Shown here piece by piece: positions 5,787 through 13,139 of a stretch of 64,000 bases of DNA. Position numbers and translations under genes: made by a program. Where the stretch lies: positions 4,560,001 to 4,624,000 of the forward strand of contig NZ_JAFBCL010000001.1 of NCBI RefSeq assembly GCF_016907655.1, in the 5' to 3' direction. This DNA is from Saccharothrix algeriensis (GTDB lineage: Bacteria; Actinomycetota; Actinomycetes; Mycobacteriales; Pseudonocardiaceae). Numbering within the stretch: position 1 is the stretch's first letter; every line of letters starts with the position of its first letter. The notes beneath the pieces are model-generated. The model did no database searches, was not told the DNA's origin, and saw only the letters and a program-made list of their open reading frames with translations.

Positions 5787-8639
5787 ATGACGACCTTCGA
5801 CGAGAAGTTGGTGTCGGTGCTCGGGAAGAAGAGCGCCGACGCGCTGGCGGGCGGACTCGGCCTGACCACGGTCGGCGAGCTGCTGCGGCACTACCCGCGC
5901 CGCTACGACGAGCGCGGGAAGCTCACCGAGATCAAGGGCCTGGAGCTGGGCGAGCACGCCACCGTGCAGGCGCGCGTGAAGAGCGCCCGCCAGCGCCGGA
6001 TGAAGAGCCGCAGCGGCGAGCTGCTGGAGGCGGTGATCACCGACGGCTCGTCCGACCTGCACCTGGTGTTCTTCGGGCGCGGCTCGCGCAAGGTGGAGCG
6101 GGAGCTGCTGCCCGGCCGCGAGGCGATGTTCGCGGGCAAGGTCGGGATGTTCAACGGCAAGCTCCAGCTCGCCCACCCCGACTACCAGGTGCTCGACGAC
6201 GTGGACCCCGGGTCGGCGGCGAAGTTCGCCGGCGCGTTCATCCCGGTCTACCCGGCGGCGCAGGGCATCCAGTCGTGGAACGTCTCCAACTGCGTCGAGC
6301 AGGTGCTCGCGGTGTGGGACGGCGTGGCGGAGGACCCGCTGCCGGCCGACCTGCGCGCGGAGCGCGGCCTGGCGCCGCTGGAGAAGGCGCTGCGCGACAT
6401 CCACCGCCCCGACGGGTGGGCGGCGATCGCCGTGGCGCAGCAGCGGCTCAAGTGGGACGAGGCGATGGCCGTGCAGCTCGCCCTGGCGCAGCGCCGCAGG
6501 TCCGCGACGGCCCGCCCCGCGCCCGCGTGCCCGCCCCGGGCCGGCCTGGTCGGCGACGCCTTCGACGCGCGGCTGCCGTTCCGGCTCACCGACGGGCAGC
6601 GCGAGGTCGGCGAGCGGATCGCCCGCGACCTGTCCGGCGAGCACCCGATGAACCGGCTGCTGCAGGGCGAGGTGGGCTCGGGCAAGGCGCAGCCGCTGGA
6701 CGCGCTGGTGCTCACGCCCGGCGGGTTCGTCCCGATGGGCGAGATCCAGCCCGGCGACGAGGTCATCTCGGCGGACGGCTCGCCGACGCCGGTGACCGGC
6801 GTGTACCCGCAGGGCGAGCGCGAGGTGTTCCGGGTGGTGCTCTCGGACGGCAAGTCCGTCGAGTGCGACCTGGAGCACCTGTGGGCCACGCACGGCGGCG
6901 AGGTCGTGACGCTGCGGGAGATCCGGGAGGACCTGCTCGGCGGCGGCGACCCGGCGCGCTGGCGGCTGCCGCTGGTCGTCGCGCCGGACCTGGACTGCGT
7001 GGACCTCGCGCCGGTCAAGGAGCGGCACGAGCTGCTGCAGGGCCTGCTGACCACCGGCGGGTCGTGCGACGGGGCGGACGCGGTGTTCCGCACCGAGTCG
7101 GCGCACCTGGCCGAGTACGTCAGCGAGCTGGCCGAGTCGCTGGGCGGCACGGGCGTCGTGCGCCTCGGGTACGAGCAGCACGAGGTGCTCGTCCGGCTGC
7201 CGGAGGGGTTCCCGCCGTTCCGGGACGCGCTGGACCGCACGGCGCCGCCCGCCCGGTACGTCGAGCGGGTCGAGTTCGTGGGCGTGAAGCCGGTGCAGTG
7301 CATCTCGGTGGCGCACCCGTCCCACCTGTACGTGACCGACCACTTCATCGTCACGCACAACACGATGGTGGCCCTGCGCGCCATGCTGCAGGTCGTGGAC
7401 GCCGGGCGGCAGGCCGCGATGCTCGCGCCGACGGAGGTGCTGGCCGCGCAGCACGCGCGGTCGCTGCGGGAGCTGCTCGGCGACCTGGGCCGGGCGGGCG
7501 AGCTGGGCGCCGCCGAGCACGCCACCCGGGTCACGCTGCTGACCGGCTCGATGCCGGCCGCGCAGCGCAAGAAGGCGCTGCTGGAGATCGTGACCGGCGA
7601 GGCGGGCATCGTCGTGGGCACGCACGCGCTGATCCAGGACAGGGTGGAGTTCGCCGACCTGGGGCTGGTCGTGGTGGACGAGCAGCACCGGTTCGGCGTC
7701 GAGCAGCGGGCGGCGCTCAGCGGCCGGTCCGGCGGCTCGACCCCGCACGTGCTGGTGATGACGGCGACGCCCATCCCGCGCACGGTGGCGATGACGGTCT
7801 ACGGCGACCTGGAGGTCTCCGCGCTGCGCGAGCTGCCGCAGGGGCGTTCGCCGATCAGCACGTCGGTCGTGCCGATGGCGGAGAAGCCCGCGTGGCTGGA
7901 CCGGGCGTGGCAGCGGATCCGCGAGGAGGTCGGCAAGGGCCACCAGGTGTACGTGGTGTGCCCGCGCATCGGCGACGGCGAGGAGGAGGGGGCGGAGCCG
8001 CCGAAGGAGGACGCGTCGGACCGCCGGCCGCCGCTGGCGGTCGTGGACGTGGCGCAGCGCCTGGCCCGGGGGCCGCTGAAGGGCCTGCGGGTGGACGTGC
8101 TGCACGGCCGGATGCCGCCGGAGGACAAGGACGCCGTGATGCGGGCGTTCGCGGCGAACGAGGTCCAGGTCCTGGTCGCGACGACGGTGGTCGAGGTCGG
8201 CGTGAACGTCCCGAACGCGACCGTCATGGTGATCATGGACGCGGACCGCTTCGGCGTGAGCCAGCTGCACCAGCTGCGCGGCCGGGTGGGGCGGGGCAGC
8301 GCGCCGGGCCTGTGCCTGCTGGTGACCGAGGTGCCGGAGGGCACCTCGACCATGGGGCGGCTGCGCGCGGTGGAGTCCACCCTGGACGGCTTCGAACTCG
8401 CCCAGCTGGACCTGGAGCTGCGCCGCGAGGGCGACATCCTGGGCGCGGCGCAGTCGGGCAAGCGGTCGGGCCTGAAGATGCTGTCCCTGCTGCGCGACGA
8501 GGACGTGATCACCGAAGCCCGCCTGGTGGCGACCCGGGTGGTCGACGCCGACCCGGAGCTGACCGCCCACCCCGGCCTGGCCGGCCTGGTGGCCGGCCTG
8601 CTGGACGAGGAACGGGCGGAGTACCTGGAGAAGGCTTGA
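5787..8639 (+). CDS. recG: ATP-dependent DNA helicase RecG with in-frame intein
   Basis: RecG remodels stalled replication forks and branched recombination intermediates. The 950-residue precursor has an N-terminal wedge/OB domain (about 1-240), a DEAD-like motor with GEVGSGK (294-300) and T526 forming a Walker A split by an intein, VVVDEQHRFGVEQR as the DEQH box, TATPIPRT, and a C-terminal helicase domain with ATTVVEVGVNVPNA and QLRGRVGRG. Removing residues 301-525 leaves 725 residues, the normal RecG length, and restores GEVGSGKTMVAL. The host is therefore functional only if the intein splices. No stop or frameshift is present. Confidence 0.97.
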   Translation: MTTFDEKLVSVLGKKSADALAGGLGLTTVGELLRHYPRRYDERGKLTEIKGLELGEHATVQARVKSARQRRMKSRSGELLEAVITDGSSDLHLVFFGRGSRKVERELLPGREAMFAGKVGMFNGKLQLAHPDYQVLDDVDPGSAAKFAGAFIPVYPAAQGIQSWNVSNCVEQVLAVWDGVAEDPLPADLRAERGLAPLEKALRDIHRPDGWAAIAVAQQRLKWDEAMAVQLALAQRRRSATARPAPACPPRAGLVGDAFDARLPFRLTDGQREVGERIARDLSGEHPMNRLLQGEVGSGKAQPLDALVLTPGGFVPMGEIQPGDEVISADGSPTPVTGVYPQGEREVFRVVLSDGKSVECDLEHLWATHGGEVVTLREIREDLLGGGDPARWRLPLVVAPDLDCVDLAPVKERHELLQGLLTTGGSCDGADAVFRTESAHLAEYVSELAESLGGTGVVRLGYEQHEVLVRLPEGFPPFRDALDRTAPPARYVERVEFVGVKPVQCISVAHPSHLYVTDHFIVTHNTMVALRAMLQVVDAGRQAAMLAPTEVLAAQHARSLRELLGDLGRAGELGAAEHATRVTLLTGSMPAAQRKKALLEIVTGEAGIVVGTHALIQDRVEFADLGLVVVDEQHRFGVEQRAALSGRSGGSTPHVLVMTATPIPRTVAMTVYGDLEVSALRELPQGRSPISTSVVPMAEKPAWLDRAWQRIREEVGKGHQVYVVCPRIGDGEEEGAEPPKEDASDRRPPLAVVDVAQRLARGPLKGLRVDVLHGRMPPEDKDAVMRAFAANEVQVLVATTVVEVGVNVPNATVMVIMDADRFGVSQLHQLRGRVGRGSAPGLCLLVTEVPEGTSTMGRLRAVESTLDGFELAQLDLELRREGDILGAAQSGKRSGLKMLSLLRDEDVITEARLVATRVVDADPELTAHPGLAGLVAGLLDEERAEYLEKA
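6687..7361 (+). other. Class-3 mini-intein (225 residues) in the RecG Walker A motif
   Basis: The insertion runs from Ala301 (GCG at 6687) to Asn525 (AAC at 7359-7361) of the precursor; the +1 extein residue is Thr526. The intein starts with Ala instead of Cys or Ser, so the standard N-S shift is impossible. It carries the class-3 WCT triad: Trp66 two residues after the block B His (CDLEHLW), Cys205 in block F (PVQCISV) and Thr223 in block G (VTHN). The terminal His224-Asn225 needed for Asn cyclisation are present. The middle, about residues 112-160, holds a decayed LAGLIDADG segment (ELLQGLLTTGGS), so no active homing endonuclease is expected. Confidence 0.92.
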
Positions 8640-8797
8640 CCACCGCCCGCTCGCCCTCACCCGCCCCTTGCCCGTCGCCCTTGTCCGCTGCTCACGCCGC
8701 TCGCCCGTCGCTTTAGCCTGCCGTCCGCCGCCTTATCAGCCAGGCTTGCCCGCCAGGCTTGCCCACCGCTCGCCGTCCGCCGGCCGCCGATTCCACC

Positions 8798-8842
8798 CGT
8801 CGCGCACCGCATCGCCCGTCGCGCACCGCATCGCCCGTCGCC
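8798..8842 (+). repeat. Two and a third copies of a 19-bp repeat
   Basis: The 19-mer CGTCGCGCACCGCATCGCC occurs at 8798-8816 and 8817-8835, followed by a partial CGTCGCC at 8836-8842. It lies in the 245-base non-conserved stretch after recG. Nothing else is recognised there. Confidence 0.85.
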
Positions 8843-8884
8843 CGCCGACTCCGCCCGCCCGGTCGTCCGGGGCGCCTGCCGGAG

Positions 8885-9670
8885 GTGATCCGAAGCGGTT
8901 CCCGGGATTTCGCGGTGGCGCCCGAGGCGGGGGCGTCGCATGATCGTGTGGTGGCTGGCACCCAAGCCGAACGGCGTGATCCCGCGACGGTCTCCGACGA
9001 GGCCGGCTCGCGCGACTTCGCGGTGGCGTCCGCCGAGGCCGACGCGCACGACCTCGCGGCGGCTCGGGCCCGGGCCGAGGCCCGGGAGCTGACAGCAGGG
9101 CGGCCCGAGGTGCGCGAGATGGTCGTGCGGTCGTTGCTGCCGCCCTGGCTGTCCACGCGGTACCTGGGATCGCTCAAGGCGTCCGGCGCGCTGATGCTGG
9201 TGGGGGCCGCCGGCTCGCTGGTGGCCAACCTGGGCGCGCCCTGGTACTTCCACCTGATCGACCTGCTGCTGCTCGCGCTCGGCGCCGGCACGGTCCGGTC
9301 GGTGGTCGGCCACGTCTCGGTGCGCCGCGTGGAGGCCACCCGGCTGCGGGTCCACGGCCCGGACGAGTGCGACACCCTCGCCGACGCCGGCGTGCGGATC
9401 ACGACGCGCCCCCGGTGGCGGGAGGCGGTGGCCGCCCTGTTCGACCTCCTGGTGCTCACGCTGCCCGTGGTGGTGGCGGTGCGGGCGTGGTCGGAAGGCG
9501 GTTGGCCGGCGCGGGTGGCGGCGGTGCTCGCCGTCGGGTGCGTCATCGCCGGGTCGGTGCTGATCGTGCACTCCGCGCGCACCGCCGGCCAGTGGCGGCG
9601 CGACTTCCTGGCGGAGGAGGGCCTGGAGCTGCCGCCCGTGCGGGACGGCTGGGACGTGCTGCTGCGCTGA
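8885..9670 (+). CDS. Predicted membrane protein, unknown function
   Basis: About 261 residues from the GTG at 8885. The C-terminal 180 residues (from MVVRSLLPPWLSTRYLG, ATG at 9119) carry two hydrophobic pairs: ALMLVGAAGSLVANL and LIDLLLLALGAG, then FDLLVLTLPVVVAV and VAAVLAVGCVIAGSVLIV, suggesting four membrane spans. The N-terminal part is Ala/Arg/Glu-rich and contains a duplicated SRDFAVA motif. The frame is open back to 8759 but lacks a good ribosome-binding site there. The true start is uncertain: 8885, a GTG near 8950, or 9119 are all possible. No family is recognised. Confidence 0.6.
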   Translation: MIRSGSRDFAVAPEAGASHDRVVAGTQAERRDPATVSDEAGSRDFAVASAEADAHDLAAARARAEARELTAGRPEVREMVVRSLLPPWLSTRYLGSLKASGALMLVGAAGSLVANLGAPWYFHLIDLLLLALGAGTVRSVVGHVSVRRVEATRLRVHGPDECDTLADAGVRITTRPRWREAVAALFDLLVLTLPVVVAVRAWSEGGWPARVAAVLAVGCVIAGSVLIVHSARTAGQWRRDFLAEEGLELPPVRDGWDVLLR

Positions 9671-9705
9671 CCGGCCCGCGGCGGCTGGGGTATCGTCGCC
9701 GCACT

Positions 9706-10524
9706 GTGCGCCGTTTCCCGCTCGCCCTGTTGCCGTTCGCGCTGGCCGCGTCCCTGCTGGCCGGGTGCTCGTCCGGCGAGCCGTCGGCGCCGGTGACGTC
9801 GGCACCGCCCAAGGGGGACCTGGCGGTGCTCGCGGAACGCATCGACCAGCGCCGCGCCGAGCTGAAGACGGCCCGCTTCCGCACCGAGGGCTTCGCCTCC
9901 GACGGTGAGGCGACCGAGGTGCGCAACACCGTGGACGGCGTGGTCCGCCGGGAGCCCGACGGCGTGACGGCGTCGATGGCGATGCAGATGTCGACGGGCG
10001 GCCAGGCCCGCAAGATGGACATGGTCATGACCCGCGACGGGCTCTACGTGCACGTGGACGGCGCTCCGATGCCCGAGGGCAAGAAGTGGGGCTTCTACAC
10101 CCGTGAGACCAGCGGCGAGGTCGACGCCCTGCTGCGCGGCTTCGGCCCCAGCGCGACCGTGGGCGCGGAGCTGGACTACGTGCAGCCCCGCGCGGCGCTC
10201 ATCATCCGCCGGGGCGAGGAGCAGCTGGACGACGTGCGGACGACCCGGTACGAGCTCGTGGTCGACCCGATGAAGATGGCCAAGGTCATCGAGGACCCCG
10301 ACATCCAGCTCCAGCACACCCAGCTGGCCGAGCACGGAGTGACCATCGCGTCCGCGGTGTGGGTCGACCCGACCGGCGCACCGCTCAAGGCCGAGTACCG
10401 CTTCGAGTTGAACGGCAAGGTCGTCAAGCAGTCCACCACCCGCTTCACCGACTGGGGCGCACCGGTCGACACCGCCGCACCCCCGGCCGCCGAAGTCGTG
10501 CCGGCCGGCCAGCTCCCCCGGTAG
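9706..10524 (+). CDS. LppX/LprG-family lipoprotein
   Basis: A 272-residue lipoprotein. The signal peptide MRRFPLALLPFALAASLLAGC ends in a lipobox with Cys21, so it should be lipidated and anchored on the outer face of the membrane. The mature part, from ERIDQRRAELKTARFRTEG to about residue 255, fits the LppX/LprA/LprF/LprG fold, a LolA-like hydrophobic cup that carries lipids in mycobacteria. The ligand here is unknown. The GTG at 9706 lies 35 bases after the preceding membrane protein, and no other start gives a signal peptide. Confidence 0.85.
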   Translation: MRRFPLALLPFALAASLLAGCSSGEPSAPVTSAPPKGDLAVLAERIDQRRAELKTARFRTEGFASDGEATEVRNTVDGVVRREPDGVTASMAMQMSTGGQARKMDMVMTRDGLYVHVDGAPMPEGKKWGFYTRETSGEVDALLRGFGPSATVGAELDYVQPRAALIIRRGEEQLDDVRTTRYELVVDPMKMAKVIEDPDIQLQHTQLAEHGVTIASAVWVDPTGAPLKAEYRFELNGKVVKQSTTRFTDWGAPVDTAAPPAAEVVPAGQLPR

Positions 10525-10530
10525 ATCGAC

Positions 10531-10590
10531 TCCCCGGTGGTCGGGAACCTCCGGTGAGCCGGCTTCCCCGGTGGCCGGAACCCCCGGGTA
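10531..10590 (+). repeat. Imperfect GC-rich direct repeat between convergent genes
   Basis: Two to three imperfect copies of a motif like TCCCCGGTGGTCGGAACC follow the lipoprotein stop. They lie in the 174-base gap between the convergent lipoprotein and DivIVA-like genes. No clean terminator hairpin is seen. Confidence 0.5.
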
Positions 10591-10698
10591 GGCCGACTTC
10601 CCCCGGCGAACAGGCCCCGGCCGGGAAACCTCCCGAGCAGCGACCTGCCCGGCCGGTGCCTTCCCGGGCAACGCGCGGGAACGCGGCAGCGGCGGGCG

Positions 10699-12372
10699 CT
10701 AGCCGTTCCTGCGCGGCCGGGTGAGCTGTTTGGTCGGCTGCTCGGAGTCCGGCAGGCGCTTCGGCGCGGTCTTCTGCGCGGTCTTCGACGCGGCCTTCTG
10801 CGCGACCCCGGACGCAGCCCCAGCCGCAGGCCCGGACTCGGGCGCAGCCCCCGTCGCAGACCCGGACTCGGGCGCAGCCCCCGTCGCAGACCCGGATCCG
10901 GACGCAGCTCCCGTCGCGGAGCCGGACGCGGGTGGTGCGGCCTCGGGCGCGGATTCCGCCGTATGCCCGGACGTGGGTCCGGACGCGGCCTCAGATGCGG
11001 ACTGCTCTGGCGCGGACTGCCCGGAGGTGGACTGCCCGGAGGTGGACTGCCCGGAGGTGGACTGCCCGGAGGTGGACTGCCCGGAGGTGGACTGCCCGGA
11101 GGTGGACTGCCCGGAGGTGGACTGCCCGGAGGTGGACTGCTCAGGCGCGGACTGCTCAGGTGCGGGCTCCACGTCCAGCGGGGTCAGCGTCGACACCGCC
11201 TGCGTGACGGCGACCTGGGCCGCGGCGAACTGCTCGGCCAGCGCCTTGTGCACGGCGTGCAGTTCGGTGATCTTCCGGTCGGCGGCGGCCCTGCGGAGGT
11301 CGGCCTCGGCGATCGTCTTCTCCGCCCGGGCAGCCGCCTCGGCGGTCGTCTTCTCGGCCGCGGCCTTGGCCTCGGCAAGCGCCTTCTCCGCCCGCGCGTC
11401 GGCGTCGGCGAGCATCCCCTGCGCCTTGGCGTCGGCGTCGGCGACGGTCCGCTCGGCCTTCGCGTCGGCGTCGGCGGTCGTCTTCTCGGCGTAGGCGTTC
11501 GCGTCGGCGATCGACTTCTCGGCCTTGGTCAGCGCCTCGGACTCCAGCTCGGCGATCTGCTTCTGCGACTCGGCGCGCAGCGCGCCGACCTCGGCCCGCG
11601 CCTCCTCCAGCAGGCGGGCGGCCTCGGCCTTGGCCTCCTCGAGGTGCGACTCGTGCTCCTTGCGGAGCGTCGTGCGCAGCTCGTCGTACTCCTTGTCCAG
11701 CTCGTCGTGGTAGCCCTTGTACTTCGCGTCGAGTTCGACGCGACGGGCGTCCAGCGCCTGGCTCTTGGCGTCGTACTCCGCCACGACGCGGTCGTGGTCC
11801 GCTCGCGTCTCGGCGAGCAGCGCCTCGTGCTCGGCGGTCAGCTTGGCCCGCAGCTCCTCGTGCGACCGCTCCAGCTCGGCCCGGCGCTCCTGGTACTGCT
11901 GCTCCAGCTCGGCCGTGCGCTGCTGGTGGGCGGCCTCCAACTGCGTGCGCCGCTCCTCGAGGTCGGCCATCGCCCGCTGGTGCGCGGCGCGCCCCTCGGC
12001 GGCGAAGCGCTCCGCCTCGGCGCGGGTCGCGTTGGCCTGGTCGACCGCGGCCTGGCGGATGTCGGCGATCTCCTCCTCGGCCAGCGTCATCATCACGCGG
12101 ACGCGCTCGGTGACGTTCGAGGCGTTGACCGGGCTGTTGGCGAGGTTGCCGAGCTGCGCCTTGACCTTGTCCAGCTCGGCGCGGGTGGCCCCGAGCACCT
12201 TGCTCAGCTCGGCGACCTGGGCCGCCGCGTGATCACGTGCCCTGGTGGAGTTCTTGAGGTCGTACTCCAGACGTGTCACGCGTTCGTTGACCTGCCGCTG
12301 GTTGTAACCGCGCAGAACAACGTCGAAGTGGGTGCGGGCAGCAGGCTGCCCAGTCCCTTCAGGCCCGGCCAT
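10699..12372 (-). CDS. DivIVA-like coiled-coil protein with repetitive tail
   Basis: A 557-residue protein. The N-terminus HFDVVLRGYNQRQVNERVTRL (about 15-35) resembles the DivIVA membrane-binding domain. Residues about 36-390 are almost uninterrupted coiled coil rich in Glu, Ala, Arg and Lys, including a run of about 14-residue AEKT(I/T)ADA-type repeats. The tail from about 415 is low complexity: eight exact STSGQ repeats, then GSATGAAPES repeats, and a basic C-terminus ending PTKQLTRPRRNG. It may act as a polar or septal scaffold in the manner of Wag31/Scy, but this is inferred only from architecture. It is not a SepIVA homologue (that gene lies at 20.5 kb). Confidence 0.75.
   Translation of the reverse strand: MAGPEGTGQPAARTHFDVVLRGYNQRQVNERVTRLEYDLKNSTRARDHAAAQVAELSKVLGATRAELDKVKAQLGNLANSPVNASNVTERVRVMMTLAEEEIADIRQAAVDQANATRAEAERFAAEGRAAHQRAMADLEERRTQLEAAHQQRTAELEQQYQERRAELERSHEELRAKLTAEHEALLAETRADHDRVVAEYDAKSQALDARRVELDAKYKGYHDELDKEYDELRTTLRKEHESHLEEAKAEAARLLEEARAEVGALRAESQKQIAELESEALTKAEKSIADANAYAEKTTADADAKAERTVADADAKAQGMLADADARAEKALAEAKAAAEKTTAEAAARAEKTIAEADLRRAAADRKITELHAVHKALAEQFAAAQVAVTQAVSTLTPLDVEPAPEQSAPEQSTSGQSTSGQSTSGQSTSGQSTSGQSTSGQSTSGQSTSGQSAPEQSASEAASGPTSGHTAESAPEAAPPASGSATGAASGSGSATGAAPESGSATGAAPESGPAAGAASGVAQKAASKTAQKTAPKRLPDSEQPTKQLTRPRRNG
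11015..11134 (-). repeat. Eight perfect 15-bp tandem repeats inside the coiled-coil gene
   Basis: Eight identical end-to-end copies of the plus-strand unit GACTGCCCGGAGGTG encode STSGQ repeats in the tail of the DivIVA-like protein. Perfect identity at DNA level, including wobble bases, implies recent expansion or ongoing homogenisation. The unit is a multiple of three, so copy-number change would keep the frame. Confidence 0.97.
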
Positions 12373-12534
12373 ATGCCCAACCCTACCGAGAAATCGACAC
12401 CGCCCATCACCCGATGCAGTGAACGGACTGTGACGGCCCGGTCGTCGAGCCGGTCGTCGAGCGCTGACCGCGGCAGGTCGCCACCGGCTCAGAACCGCAG
12501 GTCCGCGCGCTACCGGCGGCCCTGTGCCGCGCTC

Positions 12535-12804
12535 TCACCGACGGTGACGCAGCGCGTGTCCTCCGCCGCCGGCCACGAGACCGAACACAGGGGTCGAGCA
12601 CAGGGTCCGACGCCCGTGATCCTCCTCGCGGTGTGGCGCAGGCGCCGCGCCTGCGACCGGCACGCCCTGACCGGTCGTCGGCGCGGCGGCAGGCCCACCA
12701 ACCGTGGTCGGTCGGGCACCCCGGCCCGAGGGTCGGCTCAGCGGGGCGGCGGACGAACCCGGGGCGTTCGAGCACGTCGCCGCCGCTCTGGCACCACTTG
12801 GCAT
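12535..12804 (-). CDS. Possible SOS-controlled small ORF, unknown function
   Basis: An 89-residue frame starts at an ATG at 12804 that is well placed behind GAGAGGAG and about 46 bases after a predicted LexA-overlapped promoter. The product (begins MPSGARAAATCSNAPG) matches no family I recognise. Its third-position GC is only about 75%, below its neighbours. An overlapping frame from a GTG at 12775 has GC-richer third positions over its first 38 codons, so the true coding frame may differ or be frameshifted. The promoter evidence is better than the protein evidence. Confidence 0.35.
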   Translation of the reverse strand: MPSGARAAATCSNAPGSSAAPLSRPSGRGARPTTVGGPAAAPTTGQGVPVAGAAPAPHREEDHGRRTLCSTPVFGLVAGGGGHALRHRR

Positions 12805-12856
12805 ACGCGCTCCTCTCGACTCTCCGGTCCGTTGTGGCCAGTGGGCTTGCGGGTTA

Positions 12857-12886
12857 ATTGTCGAACGCGCGTTCGAGGTGGGTCAA
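12857..12886 (-). promoter_or_regulatory. LexA (SOS) box within a minus-strand promoter
   Basis: The 16-base perfect palindrome TCGAACGCGCGTTCGA at 12861-12876 matches the actinobacterial LexA box TCGAAC-N4-GTTCGA exactly. On the minus strand a -35 hexamer TTGACC (12886-12881) and a -10 GACAAT (12862-12857) are 18 bases apart, and the box fills the spacer and touches the -10. LexA bound here would block transcription toward 12804. Confidence 0.85.
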
Positions 12887-13139
12887 GATCACTATCGGGT
12901 GATGTGGCGGGGAGCGCCCGGATGGCGACCGCCCGGAGTGTGAGCCATCCGGCAGGAGGCTGCGCGCGGCCGTTCCGCAAGGGACAATCCTCGGGCCGTG
13001 ACGCCGGGGCGGGAGCCCTTGACCGAGTGGGTGAACGATCACGATGACGTCCGTCACGTGGGATGGAACTCCCGAGTGGCGGGACGTGCACGGTAGCTTT
13101 CCTTGAATGACCGCCGAGTGACCTGGGAGGGAACGCCGA

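Larger units (their letters stand above)
12373..13139. other. 767-base stretch between the coiled-coil gene and pyc
   Basis: It holds the SOS promoter and small ORF described separately and, on the right, the upstream region of pyc. No other convincing gene, RNA or terminator is seen. The pyc leader from 12887 to 13139 contains GGGAGG just before the start. Confidence 0.6.

Noticed and set aside
5724..8660. A 978-codon minus-strand frame opposite recG
   Set aside because: Same artefact; it covers recG and its intein exactly and has no recognisable domain.
11015..11134. Possible CRISPR-like repeats
   Set aside because: Head-to-tail 15-bp copies without spacers, in frame inside a gene.
12407..12775. 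Alternative 122-codon minus frame as the SOS gene
   Set aside because: Its GTG has no ribosome-binding site; only its first 38 codons look coding. Kept as an alternative, not listed as a gene.
12861..12876. SOS control of pyc
   Set aside because: The box is 264 bases upstream of pyc, the promoter hexamers that overlap it point the other way, and pyc is not a repair gene.
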